From Branchiostoma lanceolatum (lineage: Eukaryota > Chordata > Leptocardii > Amphioxiformes > Branchiostomatidae): a DNA stretch of 64,000 bases. The notes beneath the pieces are model-generated. The model was not told the origin of the DNA. It saw only the letters and a list, made by a program, of their open reading frames with translations, and did not search any database. Each line of letters starts with the position of its first letter. Positions within the stretch are counted from its first letter, which is position 1. The position numbers and the translations under genes were made by a program. Positions 1-11,649 of this stretch are shown in pieces. The stretch lies in the NCBI RefSeq assembly GCF_035083965.1, contig NC_089727.1:2051501-2115500 (forward strand), in the 5' to 3' direction.

Positions 1-666
1 AACAGGCTTTGGCATAATACACCGCGACATGTGGACATGAGCCAAACTGGACGTAAATAGGTTCTGCACGTAAATAGGTCATGTTACGTTACACACACAC
101 ACACAAACGCTCCCCTTTGCATAACCTTCTCGGCGAAGGTAATGAGTAGCTAGCTTCAGTTAGAGACGTCCTTATGATGGATGTATAATTGAGAACCCTT
201 TTAGGGCATATCTCGAGTACATTAAGGCCCGACCACACATATTTACATTTTGCAAGCACTAAGATAACAGTATTTACAGTACTAACAGCGAGAGGTCAGA
301 GTCAGCATTTGCACAGCGCGGGTGACACAGAGGTTCCTTTTGAAGGGCAAAGGACAATAATTGAAATCTGTATTCAAGATAATGTAAGAATCTAGAATTC
401 CTAAGTGATCGGAAAATTACATAACCTCATCCATGGACATTTCAGGCTATAACAACTCAACCCATGCAATATATCATGTGTCCTAAACGTAAGAATTTAA
501 CATTTTCTAAACGGCAGAACAGCACGACAACATGAAAAAATGTCTCATTCATATAAGATGCAAACATTTTCCAGCAAAAGGATTTGTACAAATCTTAAAT
601 AGGCTGGGGCCCTATGCGCCTGTGTGTTATAGTGACCTTTGACCTAAATATCCTTCGCACCGCTAG
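1..666 (+). other. Intron 2 of CES-1 (5' part of the gene lies outside the window)
   Basis: No coding exon is visible here. The sequence from about 115 to 560 is clearly related to 6955-7490, which is intron 2 of the neighbouring copy CES-2, so it is read as the matching intron. A related stretch also lies in intron 2 of CES-4 (about 35100-35390) and again at about 37830-38010. Exons 1 and 2 of CES-1 must therefore lie left of position 1. The acceptor at 665-666 (cgctag) opens exon 3. Confidence 0.7.
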
Positions 667-3600
667 GTGGCGCCCTCCCCAGGACCCGGCCAGCTGGACA
701 GGTGTCCGTGACGTCACAGAGTTCGGGTCCAGATGCCCACAGATCGAGTTCCCGCTGCATCATCCGATCTACAGCGAGGTCCTGGGGTTCCGCAGTAACT
801 CCAGCAGCGAGGACTGCCTGTTCCTGAACGTGTACACCCCAAACGTTTCCGACACTGCCAACCTGCCTGTGAGATATCCTTGTAGTTATGATAGTGCTAA
901 AGGTGTCCCCCGATGTTATGAGTTCATAATGCGATGTTGACCAGGATAGCAAGAGAGGGAGAGAGACAGAAAAAGAGAGTCATAAACATTCATTGCTTCC
1001 CAAGCACGTTTATGTTTTCTTGCCTTCGTTGATCAGATGATGCCAAAACGCACACATGCCCTCTTCATTGTATCTTCGATGGACATATAATGATAACTTT
1101 ATTGCAAATTCATGCCTGGAAGCTAATCGCAAGAATACATAGAAATGAGATAGTGACAATAATAAGTACACAGTAATAAAATAAACACAAAGTAAAATTA
1201 AAGTCGTGAACTAGCGCTACTTCTGATCTAAACAGTTGCTATTGGGTTCGATTTCTTTTTTGTGTGCAGTTGGATATGAAATTACCTACTTTTTGAGAGA
1301 TATATTCATTGGCCGTTGGAATTGGGGAAGGAGGCACTCAAGCTAACCGACATCTTTCGCACCGCAATCGTCCTTCAGTAAGACATCTGGAGCCGCATAG
1401 TTCACGTTTGGAACCTTTATTCAGCCATTTGCACATATATTCATTGGCCGTTGTTAACAGAAAAACAGTTTTTTGTAGGTCTGTTTGTGTACCATTTGTT
1501 TCAGGTGATGGTGTGGTTCCACGGCGGAGGTTGGCTCGGTGGCAGTGGCGCAGGCTACCCGGCAGAGATCCCTACGTCACTCCATAACGTCGTCATGGTA
1601 ACTGTAAACTACCGCCTGGGTAACCTGGGCTTCCTGCCGACCAGGGACTTCGACGCACCGGGCAACTTTGGTCTCCTGGACATGGTAAGACTATTCTCTT
1701 CTAACAAAAGTTCTCACAAGTTTCATTTCTTTGTCACTTCACATTAGTGAAGAGATGCCTTGCCTTGTCTGTCTGTCTGTCTGTGTGTTGTCTGTCGTTA
1801 TGTCTGTCTGTGTCTCTGGAGTTCGTAATATACACATTGCGGTCTTGTCATTCACCTTTGATTAGACCAGAATAGTTGTCTCAGTCAGCTATCGCTCTTG
1901 ACTGATAAACCCAACATTGTCCTGTCACAGATAAAGTCACTGGAGTGGGTACGAAGCAACATCCGGAACTTCGGAGGAGATCCCGACAGAGTCACCATAT
2001 TTGGGGAGTCGGCTGGAGGCTGGGCCGTCTCCCTGCTCGTCATGTCTCCCATGGCAACGGGACTGTTCCACCGGGCCATCTCTCAGAGCGGCGTGGCGGG
2101 AGTTCCAGTCACCCAGAGAGGAGACCTCACACAAACAGAATCTCTCGCTCTTAGCGTGAACTGTAGCACGGCTTTCTATGATGACATGATGAGCTGTCTG
2201 AGAGGGTATGTTCACGTTGGTTTATTTGGAGAGGGTTTAAGAAAGATAGCAGCTGTAGAGCGTTCAGACCACTGCAGCAGTAGAGCACAGTTGCAGTGGA
2301 ATGATAAGTCGATATGGATACTTGACTTAGAAGAAATAATGCAAAAGTTCATTTTAATGCTAAAACCACTACATTATAGAACAAAACTAGTGTTATAGGT
2401 CTTGTGATCTTAATATTGATTATTCAATCAAGCTGACGCGGAGAAACATTGTTTGTTCCTGACAGGTTGCCGACTGAGGACGTATCAACTATGATGATTC
2501 CCACCGTGGTCATCGATCGCAGGTTCCTCTTGCAAAGTCCTTGGGTAAGAATGATGCTTTCTTGTACCGTGTACACACTCATGTGTCAAGCCATGATGTT
2601 CATTATGTATGATGGTCCAGATTACTAAGCACATAAATTGGTCCTATGGCAATGGCGGTATTGTACTATATGTTTTTGTTTATGTCGTTGATTGCATTGC
2701 CGCCTTGGCATGGGTGATGGTGGGTAGAAGTCGGTACCGGCCCCCGTCCAGGTTCAAAAAAGGTCGATTGACCGTGATGTAGGTAGGTCTTTCACGAAGT
2801 AATCTGCAGTGTCTAATACATTGACGTTGTCGAATGAAATGATATGCAATGGGGATTCGACACTTCAGTCCACTCTATTCTATTAGAAAGAAGTGGATAT
2901 TCAAAATAACGTGATGTACCAAAACTTCAATGCTAATTCATGATGTTTATATCATAGGACCTGATGAACCACAAGTTCATCAACAGGGTAGACTATCTCC
3001 TGGGCACAAACAACGACGAGTTCGGGTTCTACCTGTCATCAGAGTACCCGTACATCGACGCAGACGGGATGACCAGGGCCGAGTTTGAAACCTACCTGCC
3101 GTACGATCTACAACAGATTGCCGACCAGTACCTGGTAATTATAAAAGACAAGTTGATAACCCGAATCTATATTTTCTAATTTTAAATTTGATTAGAATTG
3201 CAACTGTGCAATGCACGTGGGACACAGAAAGTTATTGCTGGTGTCGTGACCCACACATGTAATATATACCCGTTTTTATACTTCGGTGGAGTGAGGAAAG
3301 TCGTGTAAAGTGCTTTTTCCCAAGGGTACAACATCGGTGGAGCTAGGGGATTCGAACTGGGGACCACTGACGTTACGCCACACGACATAAAGATATTTAA
3401 ACTGTTAGAAGTCGCGTTTACTTTTTTTTCAATACATTTTGTGCACAGTTGATATGAAACTTTTCTGGCCAATAAGAAGTTAATTGGATGATATCTGTGT
3501 CTATATAGCTGGTATAACCGCTATTCAACATAACACACCAGCTTATGAGGTGCTAGTTTGTTTCTACCTGCGGCATGCAGAGACAATGTGAAAACTGAAT

Positions 3601-5234
3601 CTTAGCTGTAAATGATAGAACTTGTAACCATTATTACTTCCGGTGGTTTTTGTGAAGCCAATCATGTGAACATCCTGGAGCCCGTGTCGCCTCTTAACCA
3701 AACTCCTTTGCCTGTGTTATTCCACAGGGCGGTAGTGTTGACACGATTCTACAGCCTGTGATGGACGAGTACCTGGACCCCGGCATGGCGGACGATCCGA
3801 TCTACCTGCGCGACCAGTACCTAAAACTCCTGATGGACGCGTGGTTCACCGCACCGACAGTCATGATGGCTAAGGCCGAGTCAGGCATACCGGCCATAGC
3901 GTGGGAGGGTACGAAAGCCTCATATTCGTGTGGTAAAAGAGAAAATATGCTCTCGCTCAGGTGGTGAATTCGAAAGGGCGATCATCTGACTCCATGTAAT
4001 CCGCATATTTGTTATAAATGATCAGAGAGGACCCTGTCGGGAGGGTAAGAAAGTCATACGTTTACGTCTTCAATGATGGGACGTATAGCCAGAAGTCCCG
4101 TGTTTGAGGAATTCAGCACCTCGACCATGTTGAAGAGCCCACCACACTTATCGGAAAGAGTGGGGCTCCGCTCCAGTATCGTACTGTTTGTTGCAGTAAA
4201 AAAAGTAGTAATTTTACATGTTGGAAACAGGCGGAAATTCTAATTTGGAATTCGCCGAAAACAGTTACTCAAGCAACTGGGTAACATTTTGAAACAGACG
4301 TTTCAGACAGCATCCGCTGTGTTTCGTCAGTGACTAAGAATAGGACTGTAAAACCAGGTTTTATACCAAAACTTTGATATGGACTTGTTTCTCTACGCAG
4401 CCCCGCGCAGCCGAGTTTACCAGTACGAGCTGCAGCACAGCGCCTCGGTTTTCTCCTTCCGCCCGCCGTATGTAGGAGTTGACCACGGTGACGATCTGTT
4501 CCTCGTGTTCGGCATCCCTCTCCTGCGCGATGAGAAGGGTTCGTACTGGAAGTACAGCTTCACCCAGGAGGAGAGAGACCTGAGTCTGGACATGATGGCG
4601 TACTGGGTCAACTTCGCCACTAACGGGTGGGTGGATACATCGTTTGAACAATTCAAACGAAATACATATGGAGTTCTTTGATATATTGTTAACTGAGTAT
4701 AAAAACACCATCGAAAGTCGACGATAGCTATGGAATATCCAATCACGACAATCATTGATGACTGGAAGAGTCACAACTGTTATATAAATGTAGTTTTGCT
4801 AGAAGATTTAAAAGGTTGTAGTCAAGTAAAGCAAAGCAATATTGTACTATTCTACTACGCCTTTGTCAACATAATGATGACAAGTGTTTTTTTCTTTATG
4901 CAAGCGGTGCTAATTAGATGGATTTTCTCCGTCTGCTTTTTTTTACAGAGACCCCAATGACCCCACAGGAGCGGCGCGCATGCGTGACATGGTCCACTGG
5001 CCTCGTTACACTTCTTCATCCCAAGAATACCTCCAGCTGGACGTGACGTCATCTGCAGACGTCAGGCTGCGGGAGTCCCGGATGAAGTTTTGGAACGAGG
5101 AGGTGCCGAGGCTTCTGGGAATGCACGTCCACAACCACCGCGCCAGGGCTGGCTTCAACGCTGGGACTCAGGGGGCTTCACGTAGCCTTTCTGTCCTGGC
5201 GTTCACGTTGGTTTTGTACCATCAGTTGGTCTGA
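667..5234 (+). CDS. CES-1: type-B carboxylesterase, exons 3-10 (5' partial)
   Basis: Alpha/beta-hydrolase of the COesterase family, closest in motif layout to vertebrate carboxylesterases. It would hydrolyse ester bonds of lipids or xenobiotics. Exons: 667-868, 1505-1684, 1931-2205, 2466-2544, 2958-3134, 3728-3908, 4401-4626, 4949-5234. All borders are GT-AG and the frame is continuous, giving about 535 residues. The oxyanion-hole motif HGGGW is in exon 4 and the nucleophile elbow GESAGG in exon 5 (Ser codon 2009-2011). The acidic triad residue lies in NNDEFG (exon 7) and the His in VDHGDD (exon 9). Exon 10 ends in a hydrophobic tail (LSVLAFTLVLYHQLV) without the HxEL-type ER-retention signal of vertebrate CES enzymes, which suggests a GPI or membrane anchor. 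Exons 1-2 (signal peptide) are outside the window. No break is seen. Confidence 0.9.
3181..3395 (-). repeat. tRNA-derived SINE in intron 7 of CES-1
   Basis: Read on the minus strand, the head contains a tRNA-like A box and a B box (AGTTCGAATCCCC). It is followed by the family-specific body (gggaaa...cactttacacgac) and a tail ending near 3181. The same family occurs at 20325-20525 (+), with more distant or shorter copies at 10375-10512, 39418-39625 and 46190-46325 (all -). Confidence 0.75.
4250..4370 (+). repeat. Dispersed repeat with 'ACTCAAGCAACTGG' core
   Basis: This sequence matches, as reverse complement, 49010-49130 and more loosely 20195-20300. It also matches both arms of the foldback at 8289-8525. 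The shared parts are a 'gttactcaagcaactgg' end and a 'cagacgtttcagacagcatcc' core. It ends about 30 bp before the acceptor of CES-1 exon 9. Confidence 0.6.
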
Positions 5235-5361
5235 GGCCCTGGTCACAATCGTCGTTCGGCAGGTTAACGGCAGCACCATCGTTGTCATCCGCCAGAAACC
5301 CTCGGGTGTGGTGTTACGTTGCATCAGCAGTACTGCCAGTTTGAATATTCTGAGTCGGGCG

Positions 5362-5367
5362 AATAAA
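5362..5367 (+). terminator. Polyadenylation signal of CES-1
   Basis: AATAAA lies 128 bp after the CES-1 stop codon. CES-2 has the same hexamer at the matching place (11616-11621). Confidence 0.7.
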
Positions 5368-5743
5368 AGTCTTAACAAAGAATGTTCCTGAAGGATGTGA
5401 TTTTTTTCCACCAAAGCATACTTAAGATAGCACAAAAGACATGACGTTATCATTGTTAAGATATCATACTACAATGTTTAAGTTATAGACCTAAATCGCG
5501 ACCGTTTGTGCCATAGTGTAGATTTATACATTGCATTCAATATTATGACTGTTCGAATCATTCATATATCACAATCTACAGAAAACGTATGTCCATACTC
5601 TAAAGTATATGAACTTCTGACTTGTTTGAAAATACCCTGAGTTACCATATGTAAATGTATTATCACGTCAGATGAGGATTTGAACATATGATGTCATTCA
5701 GCTTTGCCTCAATATAGCAAACCATATTTGGCGGTTCCGCCAG

Positions 5744-5771
5744 CCGACAGGTCACGTACATGACCTGTCGG
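5744..5771. promoter_or_regulatory. 28-bp palindrome with nuclear-receptor half-sites upstream of CES-2
   Basis: The arms CCGACAGGTCA and TGACCTGTCGG flank a 6-bp spacer. This contains AGGTCA-N6-TGACCT, an inverted repeat of the nuclear-receptor half-site, 143 bp upstream of the CES-2 ATG. A second GC-rich palindrome (TGGCGGTTCCGCCA) lies just upstream at 5729-5742. Function as a receptor site is inferred from the motif only. Confidence 0.45.
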
Positions 5772-6689
5772 TTGTTGACCTTTCAACACAACTTGTTTTC
5801 TGAGCTTTTTTTAGCGACGCGCAGAGCACGATTGGCATTGAAAGAGCTACGCACTTAGAAGGGTACTTGAGAAGGGGAGTGTAGCTTGTTGTGTAAAGAT
5901 CGTTCTAGCCAAGATGGCCGGCTTTAACCGCAACTCTCGGGACCTCCGTGGGTTTGTCGTCTTCACAGCGCTCATCGTCGTTCTCAATCTTACAGGTGGT
6001 TCAGTTAAGATTATAGTTTTGAGGTTCACCTCTGACCTTTGGATCTTGGAATATGCTGTACGTTGGGAGGGGGGGTCGTGATCAGCTCCTCCGTACACAA
6101 ATCATGCACGGTACAAACAACGTGACATTAGCTTATCGTGTGTATTTGTGTTTTGATCCTTCTACTCAATACAAATCTCAGTACGAATAGCCTGATCTCC
6201 AAGCGGATGTTGGGTGGAAGATCATTCCGTTTTTGGAATACCGGCTTGCGTCTCTGACCGCCATTCACTGCTCGGGGATTATGATTATTCAATATTTTCA
6301 TGTCATAGTACAAAGCAAAAGTCGTTTGGGAGAGTCATCAGATTGATCGGTAATCCTCAAGCAGACGAAATGGACAAACATTCTCAGTATCGCTACTTTA
6401 GATGCCGCTGTTGTCTCCACCACCCATGGCGACGTGAGAGGTTCAGAGTTCCTGACCTCCTCTGTTGTCGGAAATGCCGTCTTTGACCGCGTCTTCACCT
6501 TCAAGGGGATTCCTTACGCCGCTCCGCCTGTGGGGGACCTCAGGAAGGTGTTAGGTTGAGAAAGGAAAGAACAAATGGACTATTTACTTATTATCATTTT
6601 AATTACATAGTCGCGTTGAATAATACTATAAGAATCAAATGAATATGTGATAGTTTGAATGAACTGTCAATACATAAGTGTAGCATCGC

Positions 6690-6795
6690 CAAATGGTTAC
6701 GAGTTTGATCCAAAAGCGGGAGGTCCTGGGATCATATCCCTGACATGCCCAAATATTGTGCCCTTGAGAAAGGCACTTGCCGCGAAGCCTCGTAT
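6690..6795 (+). repeat. Probable degraded tRNA-derived SINE in intron 2 of CES-2
   Basis: The sequence contains a degenerate A-box-like region, a B-box-like 'ggatcatatcc' and the SINE body motif 'gagaaaggcacttg'. It resembles the SINE families elsewhere in the window but is more diverged. Confidence 0.4.
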
Positions 6796-8288
6796 TCCAT
6801 CACTCCAGAGAGAACATCAAAACAGGACGTTCCGCTGCAGTACCGTATCAAGCTGCTAGGGTACCCAAAATATAATTATTTCTAGGCCTCATCAAATATC
6901 AAGGCAATCCATCCAAACCTTCTCGATTTGCATACACATACAGACAAACGCTACCCTATGCATAACCTTCTTCGTTGGCGAAGGTAATGAGTAGCTAGCT
7001 TCATTTAGAGACGTCCTTATGATGGATGTATGATTGAGAACCCTTTAAGGGCATATCTCGAGTACATTAAATACCCGACCACACATATTTACATTTTGCA
7101 AGCACTAAGATAACAGTTTTTACAGTACTAACAGCGAGAGGTCAGAGTTTACACAGCGCGGGTGACACAAAGGTTCCTTTTGAAGGGCAAAGGGCTATAG
7201 CCTGCTGGTCCTTCCCCTGTGTCTGTCTCGCCTTGTTCTTCTGAAATCTGTATTCAAGATAATGTAAAAATCGGGAATTCCTAAGTGATCGGAAAATTAC
7301 ATAATCTCATCCATGAACATTTCAGGCCATAACATCTCGGCCCATGCAGTAGACCAAATACATCATGTGTCCAAAACGTCAAATTCAAACATTTATTATA
7401 CGGCGGAACAGGACGACAACATAAAACATCTTTAAGTCCATACTTAAATATGTAATGTCTCATTCATATAAGATGCCGACATTTTCCAACAAAATGATTT
7501 GTGCAAGTTTTAAGGTAGGAGAACACAGTTTTCGGCCCATGTGGATTTCTATAGTTAAGGGCCACAAGGTCGCTGGCTTCGATGCAGTAAAAATTATAGT
7601 GGGGTGCACTTGAGAAATACGAAAAACGGGTATGTTGGAGAAAAGGGTACAACCTACAAATAATTCAAAAACAAAAAAAAATCTGTCAGAGTATATGCTC
7701 CTCGCGCCCACTTTGAAACAGCGCTCTGCGAGAGGTCACGGAACTGCAGCCGACTCACCATGGGAGGCAGCTGCATAAGAAGGCGTCTTTATACACAAAG
7801 CGGAAAAGGTCCACCATCCAAATCCTACAGTCTAAAAGCCGACATATTTCTATACCACGCAGCACAGTTTACACATGGTTGCCTCTCACATGCGACTCTC
7901 TACCCAGTCTTCAAGAGTTTGGGCCGCACTACATTTTGTACCCGTCGAGAAATACTGTGTTCTGCGACCTTGAAAAAGGCTGGAACCTTATGCGCCTGCG
8001 TGTAATAGTAACCTTTGACCTAAATATCCTTCGCACCGCTAGGTGGCGCCCTCCCCAGGACCCGGGCAGCTGGACAGGTGTCCGTGACGTCACGGAGTTC
8101 GGGTCCAGATGCCAACAGACCGCTGCCTCATCCGATCTACGCCGAGGTCCTGGGGTTCCGCAGTAACTCCAGCAGCGAGGATTGCCTGTTCCTGAACGTG
8201 TTCACTCCAAACGTTTCCGCCACTGCCAACCTGCCGGTACGATATCCTGCCGCGCGCGCCTTTGTTATACTGAGTAAAATATACCCTG

Positions 8289-8525
8289 ATCCGTTGATGA
8301 AAGTTAGACATCCAGGTAGTGAGATACGCCAAAAATAATTACTCAAGCAACTGGATAAGATTGTGAAACTGTCAGACGTTTCAGACAGTCAGACGTTCCA
8401 GACAGCATCCACTGTCTTTCGTCAGTGAATTCATGAGACAGTCACTGACGAAAGACAGTGGATGCTGTCTGAAACGTCTGACTGTTTCAAAATTTTATCC
8501 AGTTGCTTGAGTAATTATTTTTGGC
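8289..8525. repeat. Foldback element in intron 3 of CES-2
   Basis: Two inverted copies of the 'ACTCAAGCAACTGG' repeat face each other around about 8432. They form arms of roughly 90 bp (8327-8428 against 8443-8528). The whole is flanked by a 15-bp near-perfect direct repeat (GTAAAATATACCCTG at 8274-8288; GTAAAATATGCCCTG at 8526-8540), which is probably the target-site duplication. Confidence 0.65.
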
Positions 8526-9167
8526 GTAAAATATGCCCTGGTATGTATTAAGGTAATGAGTTGTGCACTGAGGTCAACTACAGATTTTTACTGTTACAAA
8601 TTTGATGGCATTTTAATGTTTGCCTGCTTATATGCCCGTGAGATGTAATTCAGAAGTATATTATAATATTGTTATTTCTGTAATGTTGATTGAATAAATA
8701 AAGACTAAAGATAAAGGCAGGTATGGATATGACGGCGTGAATTCATGAGAGAGTCATTAACATCTATTCGGGCAGAGACAGTTCACATTGCTTGCCAAGC
8801 GAAGTTATGTTTTCTCGACTAGTTGATCACATCAGACAATGAGATAGAATCTTTTCACTGCATCTTCAATGGATATGCATGTGTACCATCTGCTTCAGGT
8901 GATGGTGTGGTTTCTTGGCGGAGGCTGGCTCTATGGCACTGGCGCAGGCTACCCGGCTGAGATCCCCACGTCACTCCATAACGTCGTCATGGTAACCGTA
9001 AACTACCGTCTGGGTAACCTGGGCTTCCTGCCGATCCGGGACGATGACGCACCGGGCAACTTTGGTCTCCTAGACATGGTTAGACTGTCCCCTTCTAGCA
9101 CAAGTTCTCTCAAGTTTTATTATTAATAACTTCGCCTCAAGGGAGTGAGGTAATATGTTTGTCTGTT

Positions 9168-9186
9168 TGTGTGTGTGTGTGTGTGT

Positions 9187-9220
<34 letters not shown>
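9168..9220. repeat. (GT)n microsatellite in intron 4 of CES-2
   Basis: About 50 bp of near-pure GT dinucleotide with one interruption. It does not touch the splice sites. Confidence 0.95.
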
Positions 9221-9222
<2 letters not shown>

Positions 9223-10374
9223 GTTACATGTAGCATTTCCTGATAGTCTTATCAATCATCCTCAATCTTGAATTTGACCAGGATAGTTGTTTCATTTAGC
9301 TACCACTATTGACTGACGAACCCTGCACTATGCTGTCACAGATTAAGTCCCTGAAATGGATACGAGGCAACATCCGGAACTTCGGAGGAGATCCCGACAG
9401 AGTCACCATATTTGGGGAGTCAGCTGGAGGCTGGGCCGTCTCCCTGCTCGTCATGTCTCCCATGGCAACGGGACTGTTCCACCGGGCCATCTCTCAGAGC
9501 GGCGTGGCGGGAGTTCCCGTCACCCAGAGAGGAGACCTCATACAAACACAAACTCTCGCTCGCGAGTTGAACTGCAGCACTACCTCCTACGATGACATGA
9601 TGAGCTGTCTGAGAGGGTATGTTCATGTTGGTTTGGAGATGGTCAAAGAAAAAATTGCAGCTGCTGAGTGTTCAGACCACTGCAGCAGTAGAGTAAAGTA
9701 CACTGCTTAGTCGATCTGTATACTTGACTTAGAAAAAATTTCAGTCATAACATACAAAAGTTCCCTTTAATGCTAAACCCACTACAGTATCGAACAAAAC
9801 CAACACCATAGGTCCTGTGATCTTATTAGTAATTGTTCAATCAATCTTACGTTAAGAATATGTTGTTGTTCCTGACAGGTTGCCGCGTGAGGAAGTCTCA
9901 ACGATGATGGTTCAGTCCGTGGTCATCGATGGCAGGTTCCTCTTGCAAAGTCCTTGGGTAAGAATAATGCTTTATTGTGCCAGCTACATATTATTGTGTC
10001 GAACTATGTTCATCAAATATGATGGTGCAGATTGCTAAGCACATGAACTGGTCCTATGGCAATGGTGATATTTTACCTGATTTAGCCGTTGATTGCATTA
10101 CCGCGTTGTCATTGGTGACGGTGGTTGAAAGTTGGTACCGGCTCCGTCCAGGTTCAATAAAGGTCGATGAGCTCCGATGTAGATAGGTCTTTCACGGAGT
10201 AATTTAAGTGGGATTGGATGTGCTGTAAACTTCAGTCCACTCTAGTTTATTAGACAAAAGTGGGTTGATTTTAAATGACGTGATGTACTAAAAAAATTGT
10301 ACGGTTCTTGGTTACGAATGTGCTAGATGTTGGCACATCGGCAACCAAATCCGTAGTGTGTTTTTGGCACACCT

Positions 10375-10512
10375 TTAGGCGTCACTCCAAGGCCAGGGAA
10401 AGTCGTGTAAAGTGCCTTTCCCAAAGGCACAACGTCGAGGCAAGGTGAGCATCGAACTTGGAACCTATTTGTTCTGAGTCGAACGCTCTAACCGTTGCGC
10501 CACACCGACGCT
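10375..10512 (-). repeat. tRNA-derived SINE in intron 6 of CES-2
   Basis: Minus-strand tRNA-like head (cggtgtggcgcaacggtt..., degenerate B box) followed by the body 'gggaaaggcactttacacg'. It is the same family as the copy at 39418-39625. Confidence 0.7.
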
Positions 10513-11615
10513 GATGCACTAAAACATCCATGCTAATTCATGATGCTTATATTGTAGGACCTGATGAACCACAAGTTCATCAACAGGGTAGACTATCTCC
10601 TGGGCACAAACAACGACGAGTTTGGGTTCTACCTGTCGTCAGGGTCCCCTTACATCGACGCAGACGGGATGACCAGGGCTGAGTTTGAAACCTACCTGCC
10701 GTACGATCTACAACAGGTTGCCGACCAGTACTTGGTAAAAAAACACGCCTGAATCTGATGATATTTAATACTGTGTATGTTAGATGTCGTGTTTACTTCT
10801 TTCCAATACATTTTGTGAGCAGCTGATAGGAACGTTTCCTGGCCAACAGCAAGTTCATGTATGATTGGATAGTATCTACATCTATATAGCTGGTATAACC
10901 GCCTTCTGGTGTACCACATTGAGTTCTTTGATATATTGTTAACTGAGTATAAAAACACCATCGAAAGTCGACGATAGCTATGGAATATCCAATCACGACA
11001 ATCATTGATGACTGGAAGAGTCACAACTGTTATAAAAATGTAGTTTTGCTAGAAGATTTAAAAGGTTGTAGTCAAGTAAAAGCTAAGCAAAGCAATATTG
11101 TACTATTCTACTACGCCTTTGTCAACATAATGATGGCAACTGTTTTTCCTTTATGCAAGAGGTGCTAATTAGATGGATTTTCTCCGTCTGTTTTTTTTTT
11201 GTTACAGAGACCCCAATGACTCCACAGGAGCGGCGCGCATGCGTAACATGGTCCACTGGCCGCGTTACACTTCTTCATCCCAATCCTACCTCCAGCTGGA
11301 CGTGACGTCATCTGCTGACGTCAGGCTGCGGGAGTCGCGGATGAAGTTTTGGAACGAGGAGGTGCCGAGGCTTCTGGGAATGCACGTCCACAACCACCGC
11401 GCCCTGGATGGCTTCAACGTTGGGGCTCACGGGGCTTCGTGTAGCCTTTCTGTTCTGGCGTTCACGTTGGTTATGTCCTATCTGATGGCCTGAAGTCCTG
11501 GTCACATTCATCGTTCGACAGGTTACTGACCGAAGCCACGTCATCGATCTCATTCGCCAGAAACCCTCGGGCGGAGTGCTGTATCAACAGTACTACCAGT
11601 TTTCTGAGCTTGAGC

Positions 11616-11621
11616 AATAAA
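11616..11621 (+). terminator. Polyadenylation signal downstream of CES-2
   Basis: AATAAA lies 123 bp after the stop codon of the last CES-2 exon, in a 3' flank that still aligns with CES-1. Confidence 0.6.
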
Positions 11622-11649
11622 AAGTCTTAACACAAAATGTTCCTCAAAC

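Larger units (their letters stand above)
5914..11493 (+). pseudogene. CES-2: decayed tandem carboxylesterase copy
   Basis: Recognisable exons: 1 (5914-5995 or to 6004), 2 (6402-6543), 3 (8043-8236), 4 (8899-9078), 5 (9342-9616), 6 (9879-9957), 7 (10558-10734) and 10 (11208-11493). It starts with a signal peptide (MAGFNRNSRDLRGF...). Lesions: the usual exon-1 donor is lost (TCAG/TT), though a GT 9 bp upstream keeps phase. The exon-2 donor is GA instead of GT at 6544-6545. Exon 3 is 8 bp shorter than in CES-1 (194 against 202 nt), which shifts the frame near 8116. The oxyanion motif HGGG reads LGGG (codon 8914-8916). Exons 8 and 9, with the catalytic His, are missing because intron 7 joins directly to intron 9 near 10910. 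Exons 7 and 10 are out of phase, so skipping cannot repair it. GESAGG in exon 5 is intact. A processed or truncated transcript remains possible. Confidence 0.88.

Noticed and set aside
667..5234. Assignment of the esterases as acetylcholinesterase
   Set aside because: The overall layout and motifs (FxRPSF-like region, ANFAxNGDPN, NxxEFG) fit carboxylesterases better, and no cholinesterase-specific choline-site or tail features could be recognised.
10734..11208. Repair of CES-2 by splicing exon 7 directly to exon 10
   Set aside because: Exon 7 ends in phase 0 and exon 10 needs two bases from the previous exon, so the frame would shift, and the catalytic His would still be absent.
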